From Lingula anatina (Eukaryota; Brachiopoda; Lingulata; Lingulida; Lingulidae), in NCBI RefSeq assembly GCF_001039355.2, contig NW_019775435.1, positions 72,384-136,383 on the forward strand: a DNA stretch of 64,000 nt, given 5' to 3'. This document shows positions 22,401 through 37,236 of the stretch, one piece after another (within the stretch, counting starts at the first letter, position 1; the number at the start of each line of letters is the position of its first letter). The position numbers were made by a program, and so were the translations under genes. The notes beneath the pieces were generated by a model. It did no database searches. It worked only from the letters and a program-made list of their open reading frames with translations, and had not been told where the DNA came from.

Positions 22401-25400
22401 CCATGATGCTGCGTATCATACTGTGTATTACACTGTGCTGGACCCTGGCGAATGCCTACTCCAGGTTAGTAGACCTAATTAATTCAATTTTATTTACTTT
22501 CATTGGGATCAATGTTTTACTCGCATTCTATGCTTTTCTCACAAGAGCGCGTCTCACAAATTTTCAGACACGGCAGTGGCTATTATTGAAAACACATTTG
22601 ACATACATGCGTATATTTCAGCAACAGATCAAACCCATCTGCAAGTTGTGGAATGCATTTTTGAAACATATTGTAAATCATTTAGACAACAATGCAGACA
22701 TTTCTGAGACGAATCTGAAAGTTTAAAAATGTCCCATGAAAAAAGACAGGAGCTTGTCGTAACATTGTTAAGCTTATCGTGATTGTCGCAACCTTATGCT
22801 GGAGACGTTTTTTTCACCCATAAATTCAGGGATAATTAAATGTGTTTTTAAAAAGCAATTTAGCTCAGTTTTAATTTCTAGAGCAATCTGCAATGCAAAA
22901 TGTACAGGGAAGGACCAAATTAACAAACCCATTTAGAATAATCATTTTCAAATGTGCATCTTGGTCTTGAATTCTAATTACTTTTTGTTCCACTACTTTC
23001 TCTTTGAAGAGACCCTAACACTTCTTGATAACAGACTTAATGTTACTGTGGTGAACTTTTGCGAGCTCGTAATTAAACACGCAAGGAGCGTAAAAATACC
23101 CAAAATGACACCCATGAGGAAACAATTAAATGTTTTTAACCTTACTACGTGACTTGGGCGATGTGCAGAAATATGTGACCTTGGAGTAAGCGGTTGGAAA
23201 GCTTTAATGAGATAAGAAGTGCTGATGCTTACCCGCTGTTGCCAAATAAGTCCCTCCCTCCCTCCCTCTCTCTCTCCCTCTCTCTCTCCCTCCCTCTCAT
23301 ACGTTTACTTTAAAAAATATTAGAGCGAAAAATTTGATATTTTATGCATAATAAGGTATAGTGGGTTTGTGACGGGGCAGAGCAAACGCCGTGTCCAAGT
23401 TCTATTTCTTCACACAAACACCAACAGACAAATTTGCCTTGATCTTCTCCAAAGTAAATCCTTACAGATAACCTTGAGCCAGTAATAGCAGTTATCTGTG
23501 ATTGATTCTTAAATCAACATTTAAATTGGCTGAATGCGGTTCTCTCATAATCGCTTATGTGTGAGGATGGTATGTTTAGAAGAAGGGAGTGCTATCTGGG
23601 TGCGTGGAAAACCAAACACTCGCAGTTATTTTTGTAAACTGACACGGGTTGGCACAGTGGTGTCATTTTTGTAAACTAGTATTAATGACTGAGCTTGTTA
23701 TTCTGTCTTTTCATTAGGATGTCCTTTATTAAAAAAGCGACAACTTTGGATGCCGCGGTCGTGAAGGCAGTTCCTAGAGTTAATAATGGTGTGAGGATTA
23801 GTCATCCAGTAGTATTTTATATGAAAACAGTTTCTAATAGCTGTTTCAAGGTCAACTGAAATAAACTGAAAAGTGAAAAGTTTTTAGTATTTGATAAAAA
23901 TTCATTTATTCCCGGTGTCTGTCCGAACTTCTTAAGATCTATAGAATTTTAAACGCGATACCTTTAAATCCGGCACTGGCCTAATCCCCTATTTCCCCGT
24001 TGCAAAACAGGGTGTGGTATTTGCCCCCCCCCCCAAAAAAAAATAAATAAATAAATAAATAGATAAATAAATAAATAATAAAAAATCTCCCTTCTTTTTA
24101 TTTAAATGCCACGAGGAACTAAATCCAACCGATGCCAGTTAATGGACGATTTTCATCGAGGCACCTATTTTTAATGACTGTCCTTTTTCTCGGGAAATAG
24201 CCCATTATTCAAAAACTCTTTAAGAGACAATACCGCAAAATGCAACTACATGTGTACCCCACATTTTTGAAGGAGATGAACATGTAGGCAAAATCATCCG
24301 GACCGCAGGCTGATAAAATGCTTTGGGAGAGTGAAGGCCTAAAATGCATATAAAGAGGCTATTTAAATATGTAACGCCTGTGGTAGCCTACTCATACACA
24401 TGTATGTACGCTGAAAAAGCGCGAACTTAAGATCTGGATGGAAAAAGGGAATGTGAAATTTAAGTATTGTATAAAGTTGCCCCCCCCCCCCTCAACACAC
24501 ACACACACACACAAACAGAGCCTACGGCCCTGGTCATTATTTTTTAGTCATTTGTGCCTGGTAACAGTAGTTTTATAAATATTTATGGGGGAATTCAGAC
24601 CATTATAGGCCCGACACTACTTCTCTTTCACTTTGTCTACTTTAGCACGTATATTATCGTCTCTCCGAACGCCGTACGACCGGGACTCCCTTTGAACGTC
24701 AGCGTGTCCATCCTTAAGGCGCCCGCGCCAGTAGATGTCACGTGTACCCTTGTCAAGAACAACGTCGATATTACGTCACAGACCGGGACATTTCAAGCAG
24801 GTACAGTTACAGTTACAGATTTTTATTGTACTTTTTAGAATGTTTTAAAGCGCGTACTTGGGTATAAATTGTCTGTGTGAGTTGATTTTTTTGTGTTTGC
24901 AGTCTTAATAGCTTTTTTGGCAGATATATCACACTACCACTACATTTTTATCTTTATCTTTTAGGAAAGCCTGGGACCCTTTTAGTTCAGGTAAATTCAT
25001 AAAATACTTTATCATCTTCACAGTTAAAATTTCTTTTCGCCTTAAGTAACCAAGTGCCAACTTTTATGGCCATTGAGAAAACTACGTTGTGCTTAAGCGA
25101 CATGTTTGATGATTCTTTATACTTTGTCATTTTTGGGTCCTATTAACTTTTAGGTTCCGACCAGCTCTACTTCCGGGTCGTACAGTCTGCGCGTAGTAGG
25201 AAGCGGAGGATTGCGCTTCAGGAATGAGTCCCAGCTCGCCTACAAGTCTAAAGGAATGTCCATCTTCGTCCAGACGGACAAGGCCATCTACAAACCCGGA
25301 CAGACAGGTCAGTTCGATGTCATTGGACGATAATTGTTTGCCATTTATTGTTTACTTAGTAAACTTGGAACTTTCATTTAAATGCACAACACAGGACGTG

Positions 25401-25984
25401 AGTAAAATATGAATGCGGCCTCTACCGGTAAAAAAGAAAAAAGCGATTAGTAATTAAATAGAATTTCATCGTCCAATCTATGTAAATGTTGGAACAATAG
25501 TAGTCTAGCGTCTCTGTTTATTTATTTTTTACTTTCAGTGCGTTTACGAGCGTTGGCAGTGTATCCCGACTTGAAGACCTTCAATGGTCCTATGACAGTG
25601 GAAATCTACGTAAATTTATTTTTATACCATTTCAATATTTGAAATGAATATTTTATCCTTTTACTTATTTATTTTTATTTTTTGGAATCTTACTAAAATA
25701 GTGGTCGATTATAATGATATAAATATACCATATTTACAACATTAAAACTGGAAAAGAATTTAGGTCATGCAGTTATTCTTTTAATAATCTCTATTAAGAA
25801 CCATATTTATAGGGCCAATTGCTAACAACTAAATATGTTTTCTTACAACAGGACTCGCTGAAGAACAAAATTAAGAGATGGGTCAACCTGCAAGAGCCCT
25901 CTGGTGTGGTAGCTGCTGATCTTCCTCTCTCAGAACAACCGCCCCTTGGCAACTGGAAGATCAAAGTGATCGTGGCGGTAAGTT

Positions 25985-26033
<49 letters not shown>

Positions 26034-26825
26034 AAGGAATATCCTATCAAAGCCGTTTGAGAAATTTAAGGTCAAAATAGCCGTTTTTGAGTTCCTAATT
26101 TGCCGTCATGAGTGCCATTCTCCAAAACCTACCTCCATTACAAGGTTGGTTGAAAAATAAGTGGTTTAGGAGTCATTCCCATTGCAACAATCGGTCTACG
26201 TAGATAGCTCCCACTCCGCTGGGACTCTTGCTAAGTGCAGTCAGTTCAACATATTGACACGCCTCTTCCTGGCTTTGAGTAGGATGATTATACCAGTACG
26301 AACGTTAGCATTCAGCGAGAATCCCCGATGAGCAGGATCAATCTACCTAGACCGATATTTTCAATGGGAATGAGCCCTTAAAACTAAAAAACGTTGATCG
26401 ACACACGTTGATCGTAGTTCTGTCAACAAGTTTAGACTTGGTATACATGTAGCTACCCTGGGAGTTAAGGTAAAGGATTTAATTTTTACAGAAAATGCTT
26501 AATAATTGTAAGGGTCTTACGCTCTCTCTTTGACACTCAACTCCTTTTTTGTATGAACGTTGCTTTCATTGTGAGACATATTGAGTCGGTTGAAAGAGTA
26601 TGCAATGCGTCGTGCAAGACGGATGTTAATGTACTTAACCTTTCGAAACGAGATATTACCATAATCATGTAAATTGTGTCGAAACACAAGTGCTATTGCC
26701 GGTAACTATCAACATTAATTATATAATACACTGGTTGAATTTTTAAATAATTAGATAAAATGAGCATCCTTATTTACCCACTTAGGGCCAAACCGAGGAA
26801 AAGCAGTTCAGTGTGGACGAATACG
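22401..26825 (+). CDS. TEP: TEP exons 2-8: signal peptide, MG1-MG2
   Basis: Exon coordinates: 22401-22464 (starts ATG ATG at 22403; 20 codons and 2 bases), 24646-24800, 24965-24990, 25154-25307, 25539-25609, 25852-25977 and 26786-26825. The non-coding first exon ends at 22273. Residues 1-211. Recognisable blocks are [18 protein letters not shown] (MG1) and [20 protein letters not shown] (start of MG2, the most conserved TEP motif outside the thioester domain). All donors are GT and all acceptors AG. Intron 2 (22465-24645) is the longest in this part and contains no gene. Confidence 0.92.
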
Positions 26826-29474
26826 GTGAGCTTTAGTCATACTCATAATCATTTTGGAATCACCACAATAATAATAATAATAATAATAATTGAAAATCAG
26901 GAAAATTAAGATAAATATTTCATCGGCCATAAATTATACCCGCCGTTGTATTAGACATGGACACTGGAGACAGTTGCACTGAGTAAGTGATGTTTAAGTT
27001 TGATTTATTTTAAAATAGACTTTAAGTCTATTTTAACGCTTCTACGCACACGCACAAACGCAAGAGGTGCAGTCCGAAACAGTGTCTATCTTTTTTTCTG
27101 TTTTGTGAGCATTGTCAGGCAAACAAAACGTTTACAAACGTTGATCCAACGACCATATCAAGATCCAAGTAGCTTTTAATATAACATAGAGTATACCTAT
27201 TAAAATAGGTAGGCTATACTCTATGTTATATCCTGCAGGTGTATGTAAAAAGAACTTTAAGGTAATACGATCAGCCAACCGTAAAAAATGTTCTTAATAT
27301 GGCTTTTTGACAATAGCCACCAAGTTTAAAATATTTGTTCTTTTTTATTTACTGGTGTTGACTTTTCCAGTTCTTCCAAAATTTGAGGTGACGGTGAATC
27401 TACCATCATTCATGCTGACCACGGATACACAACTCAAGGGAAGCGTGAGCGCAAAGTAAGCTGCCACTGTGGCTTGTTTTAGTCTTTCTTTTAAAATGAA
27501 ACGGTGGCACTTTATAATTAATTAAGCTGCTCAAGCCCTAGATTTGTTGTAAGGAATGATGTGAAAACTCTATCAACCAATCAAACTTGACGACACTTCG
27601 CGAAATTGTCGTTAAAATAAACTTAAAGCTGTACAGCATATTGTTTACTGTTTATTTCATATGAATTCTTAAATTTAATGTGCTTCTGATAACAAGCTAA
27701 ATGAAGGGTTGTTGACTGGAAAAAAAGAAGCAATGGCACATGCCTTTTTTCGGAAGCGTCTGAAACAAATTATAGGCTATATGTAAGACAATACAGTCTG
27801 TTTTGGATATTTACATTACAGTTGATATATATTTATTATTCACCATACTGTAAGATAGAATGGTTGCATTACGAACTGCTCTTAGCAGTCCACAGTATTT
27901 CATGGCCCATCTAAAGCACTATATTGTAACTTCCAGGTACACCTATGGCCAAGCAGTGGAAGGCACAGGTGTCGTGAAGTTGAAACTTGATTACTATTCG
28001 TATAGGTACAAGGGACCGAGGGAGATCGTCAAGCATCTCACGCTGGTAAGGTCGTTGGCACAAGTACTCTTTATTAAATATATAGCAGTGTAGATGTCAA
28101 AGTGAATTAGGTGCTCCAGTGAATTGAATGAGTACGTGTAAGTGTGTTAGATGCGATAGCATTTCGATGTAAATGTATGTTTGAGGTGACAGCTTGTTCG
28201 ATGCGATAGCGTGTTAAATGTGATCATTTCTTGATGTTACAGTGTGTTGTCTGTCACTGCTTAGTTGTGACAATGTTTTGTTCATTTCAATTTGTATTGT
28301 ATGCGCAGATATCGCAGCGTATTCAGAAATTATCGAAAATAGAGAGAGCTGTTATTGATTTAACAGCAGACATTATACAAATGATAGTAGAAAATGTTGA
28401 TCATAGAACATGAACATAATTTTTAACTTGCATAAATTAAATGAAACAGGTCGACGGGAAAGCCGACTTCACAGAGGACGTGGCGGTTTTGAAGAATATG
28501 TATTATTATGGACTAAGCTACAGAAAAGTAATCGTGGACGCCCAGGTGACAGAGACCCTCACTGGCATTACGCTGAATGGGACGGCAGAAACAAAGTTCC
28601 ACACTACTCCATACAAGATAGAGATACCGTCCTCCACCCCTAAGTCTTTTAAACCGGGACTTAGATACACCGGCTTTGTAAGTACTTGTAAATACATTAT
28701 CCTGTTCCTGTTCATAAGTTAATTTCTTGGCATATAATGGGAGTAATATTCAAGACAATGGATATTATGTGATTGTTGAAATATCACATATCATGTTAAA
28801 TAGTCTAGTGAGACACTGGAGTTGCTTTTTCATATCAACAATTTTGTGGTGTAGTTCATGCATTTTAATTCAAAAAGTGCAGTTCTAATGCAAATTTATG
28901 CATTTTTGCATGTTTGCTGGTACTTCATTTACCGGTACGTAGCTAGGACCCAAACAGCTACGCTCGCCGCAGACAACCCTATCATGTTGGTCAGTTGTGT
29001 GTTAAGGCAATACAGCGAAACCGATGCCGTAGCCTGGTGTAAAGGGAATTTCTGTGTTAGCTGTACAACATATCGTCCCAAGCCTTTATATTATGTGTAT
29101 TTACACTTGCGTGTATGACATTCCTTTACAATAGGCGAAAGTGAGCTTGCAAGACGGGAGACCAATTGTTGGAGCACGCCCAAAACTTCAGATCGACACC
29201 CGGGTTCAATATCCAGAGTTCATTCCAGATGGAGTAACTACAACCACTCCCCGCTACTACTGGGGTGTGTACCCCCGGTACACCTACAAAAGTGAGCCCA
29301 CTCAGGTACTTGAGGTACCGGATGACGGATTTGTTCATTTCAACATGGATGTTCCAAAGAGGGCATCAGAGGTTTCATTCACAGTGAGTATAAGTTAAAA
29401 GGCTTTTTCATTACTGATTGGGTTTTGCTACTTTCCTACCTGATAATGTTCACTCTTCTTGAGCTGTCGTTCAA

Positions 29475-29513
<39 letters not shown>

Positions 29514-32500
29514 ACAGAATACAAGAAACTCAATGTACACACGAATAAGTTTTCTTCCGAAAAAATTTGCCTTAAAATTAAAATCATAAACATGTAAAAC
29601 TATGTTTATTTTATAAGGTTTTAGAGTAACAAATGGTGTGTTGACGCTTCGGTTAAATTGGAAAAAAATCACATTGTCTTTTATATGTTGCAACGGGTGT
29701 GTATTAATATGTATGCAAATAAACACTTGTTTTGTGTCAGTGATGGTAACTTATATCGTAGATTAAATATGGACCCATATCACGTTACCACAGTGCTGAT
29801 GCCTTCAAGTCCCCAAGCGACAGCTTTCTTCAGGTCCTACTAAAAACACCATCGCCACAGGTAAGGAACCGATTTTCTTTTACTTAATATACCGGATAAG
29901 CCTTCAGTTCACACATTGATGGTGTATGCGTAATTCATTGATGATTATATTTATTATTTGTCGATTTTATTCAGTTCCTAGGGCCTGTTTTACGCGCGCG
30001 CGTGCACACACGTACACACACAAAAAGCAAATAAATAAATAAATAAAATAAAAGGGTTTTTATCACCACTAAGAAAAGATTTAATTATTAAAAGAACGAT
30101 CAGTGCATACAGTTCCGTATGCTCAGTGCGTTCAGTTTTACAAGCATACATTTACTGTATGTTCATTTACTTTCAGGCTGGAAGCAATGCTGAATTTGAA
30201 GTCAAGTCGACCGAGCAAGTGAAGGAAGTGGTCTACCAGGTTTGATAACAGTTTCTATCCCCTTGCTCGCAATAGGTGTTTACATTCATGCTATAGAGAC
30301 CCCCATTTGATCCAAAGTCTTTCAAATATAAAGTTAAAAACTCGGCGTGTATTGGGTATTCTACACGAACAGCGCGCCCCTAGCGGGTGTGTGTGTGTGT
30401 GTGGCTTGGAAGTTTTTTACTGCAAAACCAATTTTGGTATAATCTTTCACTTATGAACCGAATGTGTATTTAGTAATTGATTGATTTTAAACTTTTGTGT
30501 GGAATGGCGATAAACATACATGTACTTATCTACAAAGTATGGGTCAAAACTGTTCGCAGACGGTAACCTACGTTAAACCTGTGAATAAAACACTCTTGCC
30601 ACAGCATCATCGTGTCATATCATGGCCCATGGAAATACAACATTAAAAGGGGACCTGATTCACATTTAACTAAATACCACACCATTGCGTATGCCTACAT
30701 ATATTTTACGTCTTACGTCTACAGATTTTGGCTCGTGGGAACATTGTGTCAACAAAGAGAGTCACTGTGTATGCCGCCAAACCACTCCAAGTTGCTATTA
30801 CCCCAGAGATGGCGCCTAAATCCAAGATGGTCATCTACTATGTACGTAGCGACGGGGAAGTTGTTGCAGACAGTCTTAATTTTAACGTGAAGGGAGCTTT
30901 TAAAAATCAGGTATGCTCAAAATTTGACAAACATTTATTTTTTAAATTTTTGATTTTCGCTGTACACCACAAAAAATTTGTCCAAACTGTTCCACGTGCA
31001 GTGAAATCAGTTAATTAAATAGCGATATAAGAACAGCAAAATAGCCTGCATTTGTAACCGTCTAAGACTGACATATTAATCAGGTTGTTTCTATGATATT
31101 CAAAAACGTCGGGAAGGTGACGATATTTTATTCAAAAGGAGCAATAGGCATTTTAACCGTAATTTTCTGACTGCTCTGAATAGGGAAAACTTTGGCGGGT
31201 AAGAATAATTTTATTATATAAATACAACGTCAATACTTGTCGCTTTTATAGGTCTCCATTCAATTTGACAAAACCAAGGCAGAACCCGGCCAAAAAGTAA
31301 GCGTGTCGCTGTCTGCCGATCCTGGATCGTTTGTAGGCCTCTTGGCTGTAGACCAAAGTGTGTTGCTGCTTAAATCTGGGAATGACATCACTCAAGAGGA
31401 GGTATTCAATTTATTTGATCTTTTTTATGGAAGTGTGGGCCTTTTTTAGTATTTAAAATTACGCTTATCAAACGGATAAATGATTTAAGCACAATCAATT
31501 TTTTTTTGTATGTCTTATATTGGAAGGTTGTGTAATAATTAATATTAAGACTTTACACTTTAGACTGATTTTTAAATACCTGTACTAGTATGCAGTGGCG
31601 GATTTAGAGAGGGTAAGGGGGTCCTCACCCCCCCTCCCCCTTCGATTTCTGGTCCCCTCTTGAAATCAATTTTTTTACTAGCTGAATCATAGTTCGAAAC
31701 CGTACCAAATGGCACCGTGCGCCGTCTAAAATACCAAAATTATTCGGGGCCCGCCGGGGGGGTGGGGGGGGGGTGAAGTCGGCCTGGCATCCAAGGACCC
31801 CTTCAAATTATCCTGGATCCGTCCCTGATATGCATGTGTCTGGTTTTTGTGTGGCGATCCCCGCAAGAAAACGCAGTAGATACTCCAGCGCAGTAGACTA
31901 CTGCAATCATACTGCAAACCGCAGTAGACTACTGCAATCATACTGCAAACATGCTTCAAATCTGCTTCGATTTGGGAGCTAATTAGCATATTTGAAACAT
32001 GCTTCTATCATGCTGCTAATCTACTGCTTTGTACTTCTTGGAGTAGAATTGCAGTAGGCTATGCTGCATTTGTACTGCAAATATGCTCCACACCACTACT
32101 GCGTTAATGCTTTTTTGCTACTTCGATACTACTGCATTTTCGTGCGGGGAACGTCTGTCCAGTTGTAAAATAATCCCCTACAAGGGAGAATTCGAGAACA
32201 TTGGCTATTTGGTCATCAAAAAACTATATTTCAACTGAATAAAAAAAAGACCATTCTACCATGCTTTTTTGTTAGGTACTGGGGGAATTGGATACATACG
32301 ATACAAGGAAAGAATCGTTTTATGGCTGGGGTGGAGGTCCAGTCATTGGGAGAAAGAAGCGGTCGATTTGGTGGTATCCCATTCCGATAGGTGGCACTGA
32401 TGCGCATGACATGTTCCAGGTAAAAATACAAGATTGTTATACTGCATATGCAGTGTATATGGTCAGATTTGAAATCAGAACGGCATATGCATCATCTCAA

Positions 32501-35413
32501 GAACCCTTTGAATGTTATATGGTAGCGCTTCTTGATGTCATCTTTCATTTCTTTCAAGAAGCACTGATTGTTTTTCATGGACGTCAGTGAAGACAGCACC
32601 ATTTTATCAGATTTTCAAAAAAAAAAAAAAAAAAAAGCAATATTGTGCTTCGTTTCTGTAATCATTTATCAATATTTTTTTCAGAACACCGGCGTCGTTG
32701 TTTTATCCGATACAATGCTTTACCAGCATAAAGAACCAATGATATGTAAGTAGTAAGCGCATGCACATACTATGTTCAAAACAAATGTACCCACATTCAT
32801 GCCTTAGGTTTAAGTTATAAAATTTAATGAGCGGGTTGCTTAAAAAAGATGTGTTTAATGATTCATTGATTCGCCCCAGTATAAACACCTAAGCAAAAAC
32901 ATGCACAAATGCATGCATATTTTTTCAACATTACTAATATTACTCGATAATTAATTATTATTAGATGAATAAAAATAAGTAGAAACGTTTGTTTTTCTGT
33001 CCATCTTTTTTAGTTTTAATATATACTCAAGCTAAAACGAATGCATTGGAATAATTACTTTATTTTCAGGATATGAGGATGATGCTTAAGAAATGTGTTT
33101 TCATACATAAAATTTCAGTTATAAAGCAACGACGCGTTTTAGATTTTAGTCATCACCTCAAAGTGTTACAGCGGTATGGCTTCAGTATCGTGAAGTCTTA
33201 CCGAAAAGTAGAGGAAGTATGAGCAGTTATTTCTTTAAAAAGGATGTTTTAGCATCTAACTAACATTAAGGGTAAGATATTTTTTAATTTCTAAAGGATG
33301 TAATCCCAAGTCAAGTATAAGCTTGATAAGATAACGTCCTTTTATTGAATCATGAAATATCTATTTCAGTGTAGGGTAACTTGTTTCCAAATATATTTAG
33401 ACACTTGATAATAACATTACAGTGCATTGATTACTTGTTTCTATCTCTGTCATAACTTGGTTGGGAATTGAACGTTGTACGTTATTAAAGAGATTTCTGC
33501 AGAAACCCAATAAAACGTTGAAGCAAAGAGATAGACATATCTTTAGCTGAAGGAACCCATTGGCATTCAATATACGTATCTGAGACTTTACTAGAATCAG
33601 AAATGGATAACATGCTGGTACTTCATACATGTGGCAAAGCCGTCATGGCGAAACCCTGTAAAAGTAGATAGAGTGCAAAATGTCTTCCTGGATATTTAAC
33701 CGTTTGGGATACATTATATGATATGTTTTGGTGAATGTACAACAACAGTGTAATTTTGATATGCATGTTTAGATCCTCCCTTGCCAATGCCGAATGTAAT
33801 GCCGGCTGTCAATCCCAATCCAATCCCAATGCCGAATGTTATTCCAATGCCGAATCCAAATCCAAATCCCAATCCAAATCCTGGCGGCACCACCGGGACA
33901 CAGCCACTGCAAGAGGTGGGGCGAATACGTAATGTCTTCCCGGAGACATGGCTTTGGCAAAATGCCAGTATCGGGTAAATTGTGAAGATTGTGTAAGGTG
34001 GATAAAAAGGCTCTCTAATTATTAGCTTTCAACGGAGCTTTTGACAGTACTGCTGCTGGACACTGTCTTTGGCAAATACCCCATAACAGCAGCATTGTGG
34101 GGTTCAGTATAAAAATGATAAAAACATTTTGGCATTTTCAGTCTGGATGACAGTATGTCACACCAGAAAAACCACGCAGTATTTTGCCCCCCTTTTGTCT
34201 GATTACAAAAAGAACATTGACCAGTGCCTCACCAGCTTTATCTATTAAACAGAGAAAGTGTTCAGTAGGCGGCGTGTTACTAGAGCCGAGCACGATTAAT
34301 GTGGGGGAATAACGTCCAAGAGTGTTCAAACATAAGTAATGTACGTTGTAAGAACAGGCCCTGTCTGCAATTCAGATATATGCTACAGAAAACCAGCCAA
34401 TTTGATCAAACTTGATTTAGCGCCAATCTAAAATTCGAGGTGTTTTTTATCCACCTGATTTATGATGGGCGACGAATTTGCTGCGGGTAAAAAGTGCGCT
34501 GCTTCTCACTACAGATCCACCATTGCCTGGATTCGGCGGCGGCGGCGGCTGGGCAGGGGGTATTATGCCGGCTGGGGCAATCAACGCAGGTGCGGGCGCG
34601 GGTGGGCCCTTGCCGGTTCCCGCTGTCACCTCCGCTCCTGTGCCTGGGAAACAGCCACTTCAAGAAGTAGAGAAAATTCGTAACGTTTTCCCAGAAACGT
34701 GGCTGTGGCAGAATGCAAGCGTTGGGTAATTCAAGTCATCAGAAAAGGGGCGGTGCATGGAGTTGTTATTGGTTTTGTGATGATGTGGCGTTTTTTAGAG
34801 AGCGTGTTTATGGGGGATTGGCTAGCGCAAGAAACCGATGATTAGTTCTACAAATAATTAATGAATAATTCACCATCTACACGAAAATGCTACATAGTTT
34901 TCGGGTTTCAGGTTACAAATTCGTTGATTATAAATGTTTGATTTTGTCTTGGTGGATGTGATAGACGGTATGTAGCAGTAGTTCATAGAAACTGTGGGGC
35001 AAATGGAAAAATGTGAGTTTGACTCGAATGACGCAAAATGACTCGTGAAACCTATCTGGAAGGTCACCTATCTCGAAGGTCACCTATCTGGAAGGCTACA
35101 ACGGAAATATAGCTCGACCATAATATTTCTTTTTCAAAGTTACTTTAGTACTATAAAATGAAACACCCGATAGTTATAAGACAGCATATATGCACAAAAT
35201 CTTACTTAAGCAACATGACCCCATTTTAGATCGATTATTGAAAGACACGCTTTATGTAAATGTAAGAGAGAAACACACAACATGTGTTAAAGGTAGGATT
35301 TTATATGACTTTTTATCGATGAATGAAAAGATTGAAAACATGCTTAAGGACATCTCTTTACTTCTTAAAGATACAGGTAAATCTTCTCCTCCTAAACATA
35401 TAGATAAGACTGT

Positions 35414-35460
<47 letters not shown>

Positions 35461-37201
35461 TATAATAATTATTATTATTATAATTATTATATTTATCTAT
35501 AGTCTAAAATCCATATAAAATGTTCAGTAGGCTTGACATAGGTAAAATGAACAAAATAAGATTACCAAAGAAAATGAAAAGGTAGTTAAAATAATAAGAT
35601 ATGAACTAAAGATGTGAACTAAAATGTGATGTAATTGATGAACAGTTAGGATTTTAAGATATTAAAAATAAATTGTTCAATTTAAAAGATAACAGTCAGT
35701 CAAATCAGTTATAAAACTTTTTGAAAATATAAAGACAATCCGAATGAATGGGTTTTATATTGTTACCATCAACACGTGACCCCCTGATTTTTTTTGTGCA
35801 AGGTCCGTATAGAATGGAACTGTAGTTGACTATGAAAACGATAGGCCCTGGTGTTGGGAGCGCACTACTTATTTGATGTATTGTTTTGTTTTCACCATTA
35901 TCATATTTTTTGAACTTGATTTAAAGAGGGGTAAACATTTAAAGCGCAGGCTTGTCTTCCACATGACCGTCTCTTACCAGTTGTTCAGCATACTGCGTTT
36001 GTTCCCTACTTAAACCTTTATGTGCTAATTGCTTAGCAAAGAGACAGCAGGCACCATTTTATGATGGGCTTTGGTATGACCCGGCCGGGGAATGGACCCA
36101 CAACCCTCTGCACTGGAGTCGAGTACTCTAGCATTTGAACCATTCGATCTAGTATAGTTAGAATAACTGAATGTATATGTGTACAGTTTCTATTGTGAGA
36201 GGATCCTAGAGACGCCCCTTGATTTACATTATGATTTGGTAACGTGCTCGTTTTACGCGTCAGTTCATCTTGCCGCTATTGCGAAGAGAACGATGGCGGT
36301 ATCGTAGGGAACCCAAAAACCATACCACGTATCCAGACCGCATTAAACGAAGAAATTGAAAATTAGTGCCTTTAAAAAGGGACCACAAAAGCGTGGAAAT
36401 AGTTCTGAATTCACCTTCTTCTGAATAGATATTGTGTTTCGCTATATTTTCAATATTATATTTACAATTATCAATGCGTGACTTCATCTCCAGACCCTGA
36501 AGTAAGACCTATGGTAGATATGCTCGGTGGTGGCGGGCTCCCAGTGCCGGCTATAGCAAAAGAAACCATAGGTCGTCCAAGTGGTTCATCCACTGGAACA
36601 TCCGGTCAACAGACACTTCAGGAAGTGGACAGAATACGTAATGTTTTCCCGGAGACTTGGCTGTGGCAGAATACGAGTCTAGGGTAATACATGTATAAAC
36701 TGATAGGGATAGTTAGCATATGCTTACAGCGTAGAGTAATGGTGTTGATTTCTTTTTGGCGTATGTGAGTAGGGCCAATTCCAAGCATTCACCAAAACTA
36801 AATGGAGTAGTTACATAACCAGCTAGAGCATAAGGTAAGCGATACATATTAGAGAGCGTCAAGTGCGATTTTCAACCCTCTATGGTCTGTAGTAAGGGGT
36901 CGTTAGTATATGTTTACATTGCGGAGTAAAGGTCTTGATTCCTTTTTGGCGTATGTGAGTAGGGCATATTCCAAGTATGTGCCAAAACTAAATAGAGTAG
37001 GTCCTTTACACCCGCAAGTGCATGAGGCAAATGATGCATGTTAGGGAGCCACGAGCGCATTTTCCAACCTAGTCCTCTGTGGTCAATAGGCCAAGATCCG
37101 CTACAAAATGTCAGTTTTGCCAGTACCAGATTTCCAGAAACAATTGGCTGTGGTTGGAATGAACATGTCTTTGATTCCAATTCTCCTTGCAGTATATAAA
37201 T

Positions 37202-37236
<35 letters not shown>

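Noticed and set aside
22403-22726. 107-codon frame starting at the TEP start codon, read through the donor
   Set aside because: Only the first 20 codons belong to the gene; the GTTAGT donor at 22465 and the in-phase exon at 24646 show the rest is intron.
36062-36150. Functional tRNA gene on the minus strand
   Set aside because: Box B is altered (GGGTCCATTCC) and the acceptor stem does not pair, so it fits a SINE head or relic.
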